A stretch of DNA of 64,000 bases from Dendrobium chrysotoxum. Lineage: Eukaryota > Streptophyta > Magnoliopsida > Asparagales > Orchidaceae. The position numbers and the translations under genes were made by a program. Below are positions 11,343 to 23,040 of this stretch, one piece after another. Numbering within the stretch: the first letter of the stretch is position 1; the number at the start of each line of letters is the position of its first letter. Below the pieces are notes generated by a model. That model was given only the letters and a program-made list of their open reading frames with translations. It did not search any database and was not told where the DNA came from. The stretch is taken from NCBI GenBank assembly GCA_019925795.1, contig CM034309.1:25042729-25106728 (forward strand), read 5' to 3'.

Positions 11343-13479
11343 CCTGCAGAAAACATCATTAGTATCAAAATCGATCCTAACCTATGGGTAGTCTATCGTG
11401 CAATCACATCAAATCCCAGGGTACAATGAAAGTAAGCAAACACATCAATAGTTCAATCACAACATGCAGTGAAATCTCAGAAATCTTGGCACACAACATA
11501 GAAGTAAACACCGGCCTAGCCTAGATCTAGAAGTGGTGCCCTAACAAACCATCTAGATGTGTGTGAAAAGCTGTGTAGCTGAGGTAGATCCTAAAGCTGG
11601 GTAGTTAGTTACAGTTGCCTACTGTCCAGGTTGGTTGTAGGTCTGAAAAGGGAATTTTAATTAAAGTATAAATATTAGTGAATTAAGATCCATTTTAATT
11701 AATTTGATGTGTAGGTCAGTTTTAATGCTTAGGGTAATAGTATTTAAAGTTTAAATTGCATTAGTGAGTTTTAGGAGGTTCGGGGTCCACCTATACACTA
11801 AGCTAAGGAGGGTCCAAAATTTACTTTTTGATTAAAGGGGATTTATGACCAGCTAATGTTTCTATAAAATATTAGGCCTTAACCTGATCAGTTAGACGGT
11901 TAGTATGCCCGATTTGGATTCTTCTATCCAAAGTTAAGAATTTCTGAAGTTTTGGTCTTGTTTTGAACTAAGTTTGACCGGGTTGTTGACTTTTTGATTT
12001 TAGTTGGTTTCTGGGATCTTAATATTTTTAATAAATACTAGACCCTAATGTGAGTTGAATGCCTTTGAGTTTGCTGGATTTGGAGTTTCCTACGCAAAGT
12101 TATGAATTTTGGAAGTTTCGGGCCCTAGATTATAGGCTACGGTTGACCGGCAAGTTGAATTTTTATTTAAAGTTGATTTCTGGATACCTAATATTTTTAA
12201 CAAATACTAGACCTTAATTAGAGTTAGGTGCCTTTTAGTTTGCCCATTTTGGGGTTTTCTGTAATTAGTTATAATTTTTAGAAGTTGGGGCAATTAAATG
12301 AATTATCGGAATTGCCTAATTAGGGGTACTTTGGGGGTTTTGGCCCAAATCAGCTCCAAACTGATTGGAATCACCCCCAAAGGTCAGAAATGACCTAAGA
12401 AGGTGTTCCCAAGTGTTTGGGGAAAATCTGGGATTTTTAATAATTTTTAATGATTTAATTAAGGCAAAAAGGTGATTTTTGATTAAGGTTGAATTAAAGT
12501 CCAGATTAAGGTCCAATTAAGGGGCCCTAATTATCTAAGGTTGGGGACTGAATTCTGGAGAGTTTGAGATATTATGGGTATTTTTCTGATTTAAAATGGA
12601 TTTATTAGATTTTTCTGAAGTTTCTAAGGCTTAATTAACGGGTAAATTAGGGTTTGCTAATTAAGTGTTTTAAAGAGTCCGGAAAATTCCTAGAAAATTC
12701 TAGAGGGTTCCAGATGTCACTATGTTTAAGTGTTTCAAATTTCAAGTCATTCGGGGTTCTACCCTAATTCCTAGAATTTTTCTAAGTTTGCTAGACGGGT
12801 CCTTAATTGTTGTCCTTAGGGTGTCACTACGTTATATAGGAGTGAAATGAAGTAACTAACCCTTAGGCATAATACAGAGGGTAAATGCAGCAGATATAAA
12901 CACACCAAGCCATGTCCTTAGATCTATGAGAGCCTAGGCTACGTGCTTGTGCAACCTACACATGCAAGGACTACGAAAACACTAAGTAAAGAGGCCTAAT
13001 GAAGTGATTAGTGAATGATTGGGACACAATCATTCACTAATCCTTCTCCCACATGAATGCTGCTCACATATAGGTCCTAGGTTTAAAATTTCATAAGAGG
13101 TGGACCTCCTAAAATTAGGGGATTTAAATAATATTTAAGATTAAAATAAATTTTAAAATACATAAATATCATAAATATATAATAATATAGGCTTAAAGAT
13201 AAGCTAGTTGAAATTAGTTCAATTCATAGGCACGGGAGGCCTACCAGCCACCAAGGGATTTTAAAATAATTTTTATTTTTAAAATAACTAATTATATTAA
13301 TTAAATAATATTTAAATAGTTAAATAACAAAGTAATACAGAAAACATCCAGAAAGGACAGAATTAGATGCAGGAAATAATTTTAAATTAAAATTCACATT
13401 TTTCCGAAAAGAACGAGGTATTGTGCGTCAAAATCCGGTTTAAAACGAGAAAGTTATGAATTTTTGAAGTTTAGTAGGT

Positions 13480-14525
13480 TCAAAGGTAATTTTAAAGTAA
13501 TTTAAAATAATTAATATTTAAAAATAATTAATAATCTCAAAATAAATCAGATATAATAATATCTGAATTTTAAAATAAATTTAAATAATAATAAAATAAC
13601 TTTAAAGCATTAAAAATAATGTAATAATAGTCAAGATAGTTTCAAAGTATTAACAATATAATAATCTTATTAGAATAATAATATTATTAATTTAATAATG
13701 TTAAAATAATGTCAACAATAATAATGAACTATTATAATAACATGAATATTTAATATAGTAATGATATTATTAGAATAATAATAATATTATTAATGATATT
13801 GTTATTAAAATATCATTAATAATAATAATGAATGTTAATATTATAATAATATAAATATTAATCTAATAATAACATTATTAAAAATAATAATATTATTATC
13901 AATCATGATATTGATATTATAACAATATTAATAGTGATAATAAATATTAATATTATAATAACATAAATACTAATATGATAATAATATTATTATTAATCAT
14001 AATATTAATATTATAGTAATATTAATAATAATAAATGTTAATATTATAATAATATAAATATTAATATAATAATAATATTATTAAAATAATAATACTATTA
14101 TTAATCATAATACTAATATTATAATAATATTAATAATCATAATAAACATTAATATTATAATAATATAAATATTAACAAAATAATAATATTATTAAAAATA
14201 ATAATATTATTATTAATCATAATATTGATATTATAATAATATTAATAATAATAATAAATGTTAATATTATAATAATATAAATATTAATATAATAATAATA
14301 TTATTAGAATAATAATACTATTATTAATCATAATATTGATATTATAATAATATTAATAATCATAATTAATTAATATAATAATAGTAATATTAATAAAAAT
14401 AATTAGGATAATTACAATGATTAAAATAGTAATAATAATAATATAATAATAATAATAATAATAACAATAATAATAATAAACATAATTAAAGTAATTAAAA
14501 TAATAGTAATAATAATGATGATAGC

Positions 14526-14562
<37 letters not shown>

Positions 14563-14830
14563 GATTAAAATAATAATAATAATAATAATAATGAAAAAAA
14601 AAAGATTAAAATAACAATAATAATAATAATAATAATAATAATATAATAATAATATTATTATAATAACAGAAATAATAATAATAATAATTTAATTAATATT
14701 AATGATATAAATAATATAATCTAATATTATTAAAAAAAAAAAAAAAAACTAATTAAAATAATAATATTTATTATTATTATTATTATTCTTTAAATATTAT
14801 ATAAAATAAATAAATAAAAAAAAAATTAAA
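13480..14830. repeat. AT-rich block: about 110-bp tandem repeat, then AAT microsatellite
   Basis: From about 13660 to 14370 a strongly A/T sequence repeats with a period near 110 bp; the landmark taatcat recurs ending at about 13906, 14000, 14108, 14220 and 14331. It continues into AAT/ATT trinucleotide runs and A runs to about 14830. It lies inside the Tat-1 LTR. The equivalent part of the Tat-2 LTR (25340-26280) is AT-rich but not tandemly repeated, so the expansion is specific to Tat-1. Confidence 0.8.
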
Positions 14831-15654
14831 AGAAAACGGCGGCGGCGGCTCTCGGTTTGACACCTGGCGGCACGGGATTCGCCCGTTCAAACCGCGGCCA
14901 ATCATTGCCGGCGGCGCGATGATTGCGCCGCCAAGCAATGATTGCCGCAATCATGCGGCAATCAAGCCGCTGACCGCGGCTCACTTAGCCACGTAGGACG
15001 GGCGCGGGAGCCGTCCGATTCTCCGCTATCGCGGATGGACGGCGCTGATCAAGCCGGATGGCTCGATCTGATAACAGAGCGGACCGCGGGCTGGATCCGA
15101 AGGCCGGTCCGGCGAGCTCCGGACCGTTGATCACGAATCCAACGGTCCAGGATCGCGCTCTTGCATGCATTAGGGCGAACCGAGAGCCTAAGGCGTTTTC
15201 TGTCTCGTTCTCGCGAAAGACTCAACGAAACGCCACAAAATTTTAAACGGATATAGGAAACATGAAGAGCATTCGTGTGGGGTAATTTTTACGGTCTAAA
15301 ACGCACTTTGTGAAAAGCTATTTAACCCTAAGTGATCTATGCTAGGGTTTGAGTTTTCACCTTGATTTATGGATGGATTTGGATGTATAAGGGCTTGTTG
15401 CACTTGTAGGCTGTCCACGCTCCTAATTGTAGAAGAAATCAACGCTTAAAATGCCCTAGATCGCGAGCTTTAGGCCTTGGAAGTCCTTGGTGTTCGGCTC
15501 GCCGGAATCTCGTCGCCGGCGGGATTCCAGTGGTGGGTTTGGCTTGGGAAGAGTGGAAGGGATCTAAGGGAGTTTACTCACAAGATCTCTCGGGTTGGGG
15601 GAGCTTGAGGAGAGAGCTAATGCCAAAAGTCCCCTCACACAACCCTAAAACGCC

Positions 15655-15662
15655 TATTTATA
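15655..15662 (-). promoter_or_regulatory. Probable TATA box of the Tat-1 LTR
   Basis: The minus strand reads TATAAATA in the context gttataaataggcg, about 620 bp from the LTR start. It is followed about 30 bp downstream by a pyrimidine/purine-mixed stretch suitable for a start site. This would divide U3 (15663-16281) from R-U5. The matching place in Tat-2 (near 24510) reads ttgaatagggtaaa and is a poor TATA. Confidence 0.6.
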
Positions 15663-15829
15663 ACCCTAGACTTAGGATCAATGGCTAGGATTAGATCTAG
15701 AGCTTAATAGGAGGGGAATCAGGGTTTGTGGGCCGTGGTTTGAGCCTTAGAGCATTAGGGAAGTTCTTTTTAAAGCCTTAATAGGTCTTAAATGGACCTA
15801 AATAGGTCATTTAGACCCATTAAAGGCTA

Positions 15830-16281
15830 GGGTTGACCAGGTCAACACTTGACTTGGTCAAACCAGTCAACTTAAGCCTAGGGAATGAGGGTTTGAGCTC
15901 AAGAGAGGGTTTGAACTGGGCTTGGGCTTGATTTAAACCCATTAAGGCCTATATGGGTCAACTGGGTTGACCTGGTCAACCAGGTTGACCCAGGACCAAG
16001 ACTTGGGCCCAATGGGTCAAGCCTGACCCATTGAGTCCAGTGGAGGAGAGAATAGGGCTTGGAGAGCCTCGGATTGAGTTTGGATTTAATTTTGAACCCA
16101 TATGGGCAATTGGGTCAACCCAGGTTGACCTGGTCAACTAGGTTGACCCAGGGCCTGGGTCTGGGCTCAGCAGACTTGGTTTGACTCCCTGGACCCACTG
16201 GGTTGGGTTCCAGGGTCTAGCCTGGTCAAATTTGACCAGGTCAACCCTTTGACCTAGGTCTAGGGAGAAACAGGGTCAACA
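15830..16281 (-). promoter_or_regulatory. W-box (TTGACC/T) cluster in Tat-1 U3
   Basis: TTGACC, TTGACT and their complements recur many times, often as inverted pairs such as TTGACCTGGTCAA. TTGAC[C/T] is the core bound by plant WRKY factors. The cluster lies upstream of the probable TATA box, as expected for an enhancer. The same kind of cluster occupies U3 of Tat-2. WRKY control is an inference. Confidence 0.55.
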
Positions 16282-16286
16282 TCTCC
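16282..16286. other. Expected target-site duplication of Tat-1 (one side)
   Basis: The five bases tctcc directly follow the LTR end at 16281. The partner copy would lie beyond the left window edge, so the duplication cannot be confirmed here. Confidence 0.45.
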
Positions 16287-18902
16287 AAATGAAGGAGCAG
16301 GCCACCGCAAAATAGTAAGCATCAAAAGAGAGAATGCCAAGTCCCCCATATTTCTTAGGTTTAGTAATGTTATTCCAAGCAATTAAGTGCAGTTTCCTAT
16401 CATTAATATTCCAATGTAACAGAAATTTAGAGCAAATCTTAGCAATGAAAGAACGATAAGCTTTCAGTATGATAGTGCCTCTAATCTAATAACCAATCGT
16501 ATTAGCAATAGTGAACTTAAGAAATTGTAGTCTCCCTGCAAAAGATAAGAACTTTACTTTCCAACCTGCAAGAAGACCAGTAACTCTATTAGGAGGGGTT
16601 GAAAATGAGAAAAATTAAGCCTCTGGGAAGAGATAGGAAGCCCCAGATAAGTCAGGGAAGTGCTAGTGTGATGGATACCCAGCAAATCAGCAATAAGACC
16701 GAAAGAGGTAGTGTCTTTGGCAAAAATGATAGAGCTCTTATTAGGGTTTCCATAGAGGTTAGAAGCAGTTGCAAAATGATATAAAGCCTCTTTCAGATAA
16801 AGAACATTCTCAACAACAGCTTTACCAAAAATCAGAAGGTCATCCGAATACATAAGATGATTAATGGCAACCCCATTACAGGTAATACCCTTGAGGTAAG
16901 GAGGTTGAAGGCAAGAGGAGAGACCATCCATGGTGATACAAAAAAGCAACGGGGAAAGGGGGCAACCCTGCCTTAGGCCAAAAGTAGATTGGAAAAATCC
17001 TTCCAGGGAGCCATTGATATAAATAGAGAAGAAGACATTAGTTATGCATCCCTTAATCCATTTAATAAAGATGTCAGGGAAACCTTTGAGCTTCAGGCGA
17101 TGTAAAAGAAAATCTCTAGATAAAGAATCAAAAGCTTTCCTAATATCAAGTTTAGCACAAAATAGATTGCTACCAGCTTTAAACTCCCTTAACAATTCTG
17201 CAGCCAAAATAATGTTATTAGAAGAGCTCCTTTTAGAAATAAAATCAGCTTGGCTATCATGAATAATATAGGGAAGCAAGACCTTCAATCTATTAGCAAG
17301 TAACTTAGCCACCAACTTATAAAAATATTACACAAAGAAATGGGTCTATAGTCCGAAATGTTGGAGGCGTGCGAATTTTTTGGGATAAGAGCTATGGCAG
17401 TGGCTTTAGTGGCTCTTGGCATATGACCTATAGAGAAAAAACTTTTGACAGCCCTACAAATATAAGGGCCCAAGAAATGCCTGGTCTTCTTGTAAAATTT
17501 GAAGGAGAAATAGTCAAGGCCAGGAGCAGCCAAGGACTTATCAGAAAAAATAATATTCTTAATCTCATTATCAGAAATCGGCGCAATAAGAGAGGGGAGA
17601 AGCTGAACAGGGATAGAAGTCCCCACAGAGATAGAATCATCCTCCCACAAAATAGGGATAGGAACAGTGAACAAAGTTTTGAAGTGACTAATGATAGCTT
17701 CAGAGATGCTGGAGTGAGTGGAAAAAACACCCTGATCAGTGGTAATTTCTCTAATGATATTCTTGTTCTTTCTAGCTTTAATCTTGGCATATAGAAAACC
17801 CAAATCATTTCACTCTTGGTAAGCCAATAAGCCTTAGCACGCTGGGAGACCCAAGAGGTCCAAGCCGATTGTAAAGTGGCTAGTTGAACATTAACCCTTT
17901 TAAGAATGCTTTTAAGAGAAATGCTCAAAGGTTGGGATTGAAGCTCCCTCAAGAGGTCACTTTGCATATTTTTAAGATCAGTGATAGCATTGGATAAATA
18001 ATTCACAGATGCCCAATTTTTCCCTTTTAGAGATCTTTTAAGAAGCCTAAGGTAGTGGTAGAAAGCAGAAATGGGACTACTCATAGCTGGTCTATCAAAA
18101 GATGAAATAATAGCTTCCCAGAAAGAGTCAAACTTCACCCAGTAGTTTTTAAACATAAATCTGGCCTTGGGAGAGAAGGAGGAATTGTCATAGAAAATCA
18201 GAGGTGAGTGGTCAGAGCCTCCAGGAGGAGCAACCTTATAAAAAGCAGATTGATAATGATTGAGAAGAGTCGGATTAACCAAGACCCTATCAAGCTTAAT
18301 GTGGATAGGGAGATCTACCCTCTGATTGTACCAAGTGTAATAAAGCCCAACTGAAGCTAGGTCTTGCACACCATAGTCAAAAATACACTTGTTAAGCTCC
18401 CCCATAGAGCTAGGGACGATCGGATTACCACCAGCTTTCTCATAGTCAAATCTACAACAATTAAAATCTCCCATAATAATCCACAGTTGATCTTCAGGAG
18501 GGACTAGATTGCAAAGGTCATCCCAAAAAACTTTCCTATCAACCACATTGTTAGCAGCATAAACAACAGAAAGCTGAATAGGAGGAGAAGTACCAGCCAG
18601 AAAAATGCCATTGATCAGTTGAGAAGAAGTAAAGGTGGGGTTAAAAGAAACACAATTTTTGTCCCATTTAATCCAGATTCTCCCAAGAGAGGAGAAACAG
18701 AAGTTATTGTAGCATGCCTCATCATCAAAAACTTTGTGTGAGTTTAGGTACCAAGGTCCAATGTGGACTGAAGAAGAATCTTAGCCTCCAGAATACACAG
18801 AAGTTTGAGACTATAAGTAGACACAAGATCTCTACAAAAATGAACTTTGTTCGGGCTATTAAACCCCCGCACATTCCAGCTTGCAAAAGGTGTGCATGAC
18901 AT
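16287..18902 (-). pseudogene. LINE-a ORF2 (endonuclease-reverse transcriptase), broken
   Basis: The start ATG is at 18902-18900 (MSCTPFASWNVRGFN), the usual beginning of an L1 apurinic endonuclease. Further endonuclease motifs are MGDFNCC near 18465 and GSDHSPL near 18200. The reverse transcriptase shows DYRPISLCN (near 17340), KLDIRKAFDS (near 17140), GLRQGCPLSPLLF (near 16960) and YSDD in place of the common FADD (near 16840). Frameshifts are visible near 18770, 17800, 17320 and 16560. The ORF ends at 16282 where Tat-1 inserted, before the zf-RVT tail; the remainder should lie left of the window. Confidence 0.88.
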
Positions 18903-20412
18903 TAAAAACGAGAACCTTTAGCCTTTTTGATGGGTTTAGGCTTACCCTTTTTTGAATCTTTAGGAGATTTATGCTTTATTTTAGAATTGGAGAGAAGTTC
19001 TGAAGTAGAACTTTGCTCATTGGAGGAGGTCGTATGGTTTGATGGTGAAGGAATCATCATTCCTTCAACCAACGGTGGAATATTCAAAATTAGATTAGAT
19101 GATTCATCTATTTTAGCATCTTCTGTCTGCAAAGAGGCAAACATGTTAGAGGTCTGAACTAAAGGAGGTGGAGGATATGAGGGGATTCAGTGGGAAGATT
19201 GAGATTAGGAAGGGGAAGTCCTGTTAGAGTATTGGGCATTGAAGATTTAGGAGAGGCACAGGGGGTAGAAGCAGGAGCAATAGGAGAAGGTGGGACAGAT
19301 GCCATAGGGGTGGCTGCAACAGAAAATGGGGCTTTATCAGTAGAGATAACAGTAGGTATGGAGCTAGAAAGGGTAGTAGGAGCTATCTCAGGTAAAGCAT
19401 TAGTGGGCCGAGGGATGGGGGGCTTAGCAGAGGTGCTCTGTTTCATGAGGGAAGAATTTCTACTGGTGCTCTGACCCTTGGGACGGGGTACAGTAGGAAT
19501 AGAAGGTTTAGGATTAGGATTAGATGAGCAGAGGGAGAAAGGATGAAAAAGGGAGCCACAACCCTCACAAGGTGTAGGTTTCCAATCGTAAACAACCTTG
19601 AGATCCATGTCATCTCCATCAATTTGAATAGGGATCACGCCAGGTAGAAGGGAGTTCTTATTGATTTGCACACAGACTCTGACAAAGGTGAGACGAGTTC
19701 TATTAGCAGTCAGTGAATCAACCAAAATAGGAATGCCAACATAACTAGCAATCCTAGAAATACCAGTAGGCATCCATAAAGCAAGGGGGAGGTTAATAAT
19801 TTTAATCTAAATCGGGATAGAGGCAGATTCATCCCTAACAGGTTGAAACTTGGTGACCATCGTTGTAAAATAAATGGCTTTCCCAGCAAAAACCACGGAC
19901 CCCCCGACCAGACCATGTCAAGGTCTTCCGGAGAGGTAAATTTAATCAAGAAAAATCCGTCCGCAAGAGAGAGTAAAGACATCGAACCTTTGAGATTCCA
20001 AACCTTTTTCATAGCCGAGAGAAGACGCTCGTAATACGAACGATGTCCAATAGAGTATTCAACGAGGGTGTGAGACCAGATGGAGGAACCTTCAGAGATA
20101 TCCTCAGACGTGAAGGCGAGCTTCTGACTGGGTGCGATAAAAGACATCGGGAAAGTTTGCGCCTTAGAAGCGGAAGCAAAGAGATTGTCTGCATAGGTGC
20201 CTACTAAATGTGAAGAAGGAGGACCCAGGATAGAGGGGTTTGAGAGGGGAGGAAAGTCCTGAGGGGCGAACTCCATCAGGGGAGGTGAAGCCCCTTCCCC
20301 GAAGGGAAGAATCAGCCAGAGCAGATGTCGGAGAAGCGGGAGAACCAAACCCTAGCAGAGCCGAGTTTTGAAAAGCTTTTTCTTGGTTACCGTCTTTCAA
20401 GGTCAATCTCAT
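18902..20412 (-). pseudogene. LINE-a ORF1 (DUF4283-like, CCHC knuckle), broken
   Basis: This is the RNA-binding protein gene of a plant L1 LINE. The middle part (about 19860-20070) resembles DUF4283 (FFLIKFTSPEDLDMVW, GGPWFLLGKPF). It is followed by the LALW...SYVGIPILVDSLTANR block (near 19700-19770) and a zinc knuckle CEGCGSLFHPFSLC (C-x2-C-x4-H-x4-C, near 19555). The C-terminus is Ser/Lys-rich and ends GSRF. Frameshifts fall near 20280 and 19740. Its TAA (18904-18902) shares one base with the ATG of ORF2 (TAATG), an arrangement used for coupled termination-reinitiation in some LINEs. Confidence 0.85.
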
Positions 20413-20660
20413 CCATCAGATTTTCAAAGTAGAGTTGCATAACCCCTCCTTAAAAGAAGCCAAAGGCCTAGCAGGTGTAGATAAAGGCAAAACGATCTTC
20501 CAATGATGGCAGTAGAATCCAAGTTGACAAAATCCCATCAAAATTCTTGGTATCCAGCGGGATCAACTACGAAGGACTCCAGGCTAATGGCACCTTCTGT
20601 CCTCATCCATGTAGCAATCCAGCAAATCAGAGGTTCAGCCATAATAAGAAAAAAACCATA
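20413..20660 (-). other. Spacer between LINE-b tail and LINE-a ORF1
   Basis: About 250 bp with no recognised gene. On the minus strand short open stretches continue both from the LINE-b tail and toward ORF1, but they carry stops. No poly-A tract marks a LINE 3' end here. It may be the 5' UTR of LINE-a plus remnants of LINE-b. Confidence 0.5.
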
Positions 20661-21140
20661 TCAGTATAGAATATTTGAAAAAATTATCTGTAACTCCTCA
20701 AAAATTTTCCATTTCAAAACTTTCACTATAATAACATTTCTAATTGAATAGCAGAGAGTCGAGGGAGAGACCCATTTCTCAGTGAAACGCCTTTTATTCC
20801 TTTCAATCCAAAGAAAATAAACCAAAGAAGAGATAACAAAATGAATAAATTTTTTCTCTTTGTCAGAAAAACCCTGAATAAGATCAAAATATTTCAGTAA
20901 CTGCAGTAAAGTCGGCCTCATATAAAACTTATCTGTATGAGGAAGTAAGTTAAAGATTACCAAAAAGGAGTAATCACACTCAAAGAATAAGTGATTATGA
21001 TTCTCCATCTCATTGTGGCAAAAGAAGCAAGAGGAATTAATATCAATATTCCTTTTTAACAACAAATCAGCCGTTTTAAATTTTTTCATAATTGCCATCC
21101 AAGTATAAACTGAGAAACGAATAGCATGATCTTTAAACCA
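20661..21140 (-). pseudogene. LINE-b: ORF2 C-terminal zf-RVT fragment
   Basis: A 145-codon open stretch (20661-21098), extended upstream to about 21140, matches the zinc-binding tail of plant LINE reverse transcriptases. It has RFSVYTWMAIMKKFKTADLL, then CFFCHNEMENHNHLFFECDY (C-x2-C...H...C pattern) and SLVYFLWIERNKRRF. The rest of ORF2 is missing on the 5' side, as expected for a 5'-truncated LINE. It lies upstream of LINE-a in the same orientation, an order opposite to the normal LINE plan, so it must come from a different copy or from rearrangement. Confidence 0.82.
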
Positions 21141-21712
21141 AATAAGATGTTAATTTAATAAAAATCTAATGAACAGATAAATGCTACTTCAATAAAAATC
21201 TAAACGCAAATAATTTTTTAGGCTTTGTTGCATACAAACGGCTTTAATGATATGACATCATCCAAACTGATATGTTCCACTCAAGTATAATATTGGTCAA
21301 TCAGTTTTGATTGCAAAATTATGAAATTTACATACAGATTAAATATATTCAACTTTTATATTACATTAAAAGATCATTAAATTTATTTTTTTAAAATAAA
21401 ATGTAGTATTTAATGAATATTTTTTTTATTATTTGATTGAGGTGATAAAATATTATATAAATAATATTAAATTTCAGAAATTAATATATAAAAAGAAAAG
21501 AATCGTCTCATATCAACTGATAAGACTGGCAATGCGCATTCGGGCCCGATATTTGGCCTAGACAGTCTAATTCAAAAGTTTATGGGCTCTCTGAGACCAT
21601 TTTTGAAGCTAATTGGGATCTCTATAGCCACGATCGAGTCATTCTAAAATTTTGAACTGCGTCAAGAATTTCAGACTCTGCAAGTTTCAATGTCCGAAAA
21701 TAAGGGAGCAAC
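21141..21712. other. Unassigned AT-rich spacer
   Basis: No ORF, RNA gene or repeat was recognised in these 570 bp. The last bases before the solo LTR (aaaataagggagc) are purine-rich and could be a relic of a polypurine tract, which would make copy A a former 3' LTR. Confidence 0.4.
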
Positions 21713-22148
21713 TGATATATCATCAAAATATTATCTTGATCGAGCACGAATCTCGAGGCAAAATCAAGTTGGAAATTTCCGAAATTAAATCAGAGACCAG
21801 CTGAACTCCGATTTCAGCATACTTATAGTTGAACCGAACGCCTTGAAAAGATGAACCCAACGACACCAAATTCGACTCAATCCGAGCCCAAATGAGTCCA
21901 AATCAAAGACCTGAAGCGCACTTGGAAGTTTCAAACCATTATTTGGATTACTAAACGGTTTCCAAACGTTACATGCTTATAGTCGAATCGAGCGGCTCGA
22001 CTAGACGAATCCAATGAGCTGAAGATTGCCAAATTATGATATCATTAAGACATTCAAATGTCTAGTAAATGGTCCACGATCAAGGGGGTCGATATCAGCC
22101 GTCCATTCAAACCACTCCCAATTTTCCCTATATATTCTTACTATTTAC
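21713..22148 (+). mobile_element. Solo LTR copy A, left part (split by Tat-2)
   Basis: It starts with the palindrome TGATATATCA and shares its U3 with copies B, C and D (tcttgatc..gcacgaatct, then cggctcgac..gacgaatcc). Tat-2 interrupts it at 22148; it resumes at 51032. Left and right parts minus the 5-bp duplication give an LTR of about 1,622 bp. Flanking bases gcaac (left) and atttt (right, after 52222) do not form a target duplication, so an old or rearranged insertion is likely. Confidence 0.85.
22144..22148. other. Tat-2 target-site duplication, left copy (TTTAC)
   Basis: TTTAC precedes the 5' LTR and is repeated exactly at 51032-51036 after the 3' LTR. A 5-bp duplication is standard for Ty3/gypsy integration and fixes both element ends. 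Confidence 0.95.
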
Positions 22149-22151
22149 TGT

Positions 22152-22175
22152 TGACCTCATTTTTGTATGAGGTCA
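22152..22175 (+). other. Terminal hairpin at Tat-2 LTR start
   Basis: TGACCTCAT and ATGAGGTCA form a perfect 9-bp inverted repeat with a 6-base spacer, three bases inside the LTR. The same hairpin occurs at 42981-43004 in the 3' LTR. It may act at integration or in the 3' UTR fold of the RNA; no function is shown. Confidence 0.75.
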
Positions 22176-22189
22176 GTAGGACCAATCCA

Positions 22190-22680
22190 GACCTTAGGAT
22201 CATTCCAATCCTTAGGATTTAATCCTGACCCTAGGATTAGTCTAATCCTAGATCAATCCAGTTTCAAATCAATCCTGACCCCAGATCAATACAATTTAAG
22301 ACAAATCTAGATCTTAGGATTCTCCTAGATCTATCTAGAGCTTAGGATTCTTCTAGATCCTAAGACTATTCTAGATCCCAGGCCTTAGGATTTCCAAATC
22401 CTAGGATTTTCCTAGAAATCAAACATTAGGATCTACTCTAGATCCTAAGATTCTTCTAGATCTTGAATCTTAGGATTCCTAGATCTTAGGATTCTTTTAG
22501 ATCATAGGATTCTTCCAGACCCCAGATCCTAGGATGTCCCTAGGACTTTTAGATTCCAGGATCTTCCCAGACTCCAGTCCCTAGGATCTACACTAGACCT
22601 TAGGATTCCCTTAAGCTGATCTGGACCCTAGGACCTATTCTAAACCCTAGAATTCTTCTAGATCAATCTAAGCTTCAATT
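22190..22680 (+). repeat. Degenerate TTAGGATT/CTAGATC array in Tat-2 U3
   Basis: Short motifs such as cctaggatt, ttctagatc and their complements recur irregularly over about 490 bp, giving many small palindromes. The same motif type (ccttaggatta) occurs in the repeats just upstream of the 3' LTR. The second copy is at about 43019-43510. Confidence 0.65.
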
Positions 22681-23040
22681 CAATCTAGAATTAATTCAAA
22701 CCATATCATTCAAGCTCAAAATCCAATTCAAAACCAGATTTCCAGATTCAAATCCAAGGCTAAAGGTCTAAGTCCTGAAAGCCTTTTCCAGTTAATCTTT
22801 GAACATTTCAAACCCCTATCAAATGACCTCTGATTCAAGATCTGTCAGTTCCACACTGATGTGACATGTCTCTAGAGGTAACCCTCCAAATTTGAGCTCA
22901 TTCTGAGATCTCTAACCCCAGAAACTGAATTGAAATCCAAAGGCTGTAAAACCTTCAAATATTTACAGTCTATGCCACTGGACCTACCACCCAGTGGGTT
23001 TTGACCCTGGAGTTTTCTCCAAAGCCTCCAATTACCTCCA

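Larger units (their letters stand above)
1..16281 (-). mobile_element. Tat-1: Ty3/gypsy Tat-lineage retrotransposon, truncated by window edge
   Basis: Read on the minus strand from 16281 down to 1, the order is 5' LTR (9355-16281), PBS (9331-9348), leader, gag-protease (3647-9010), reverse transcriptase, RNase H, archaeal-type RNase H and integrase. The integrase C-terminus is still open at position 1, so the 3' LTR lies outside the window. The extra RNase H between the ordinary RNase H and integrase, and the missing chromodomain, place it in the Tat lineage (Ogre/Retand group). It interrupts an L1 LINE whose reverse transcriptase stops abruptly at 16282. Only one copy of the target duplication (expected tctcc at 16282-16286) is visible. 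The pol region is broken by about eight frameshifts, so the copy is not autonomous. Confidence 0.93.
9355..16281 (-). repeat. Tat-1 5' LTR, 6,927 bp
   Basis: On the minus strand it starts TGTTGACC at 16281 and ends CCACA at 9355, so it has TG...CA ends and the same first eight bases as the Tat-2 LTR. Conserved islands shared with the Tat-2 LTR include 9560-9610 (with 29700-29760), 10020-10080 (with 29275-29330), 10680-10740 (with 28540-28610), 11150-11342 (with 28012-28122) and a W-box-rich start (15830-16281 with 23041-23880). Between islands the two LTRs are hardly alignable by eye. The middle holds an AT-rich satellite-like block. Short ORFs inside are not conserved between the two Tat elements. 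Confidence 0.9.

Noticed and set aside
13480..14830. Replication origin or centromeric array
   Set aside because: The AT block is bounded by LTR sequence and only about 1.3 kb; LTR repeat expansion explains it.
14942..15246. ORFs in the GC-rich part of the Tat-1 LTR
   Set aside because: Overlapping on both strands, without recognisable domains and not conserved in the Tat-2 LTR.
17369..17794. 141-codon plus-strand ORF
   Set aside because: Antisense to the LINE-a reverse transcriptase, which has clear motifs on the minus strand.
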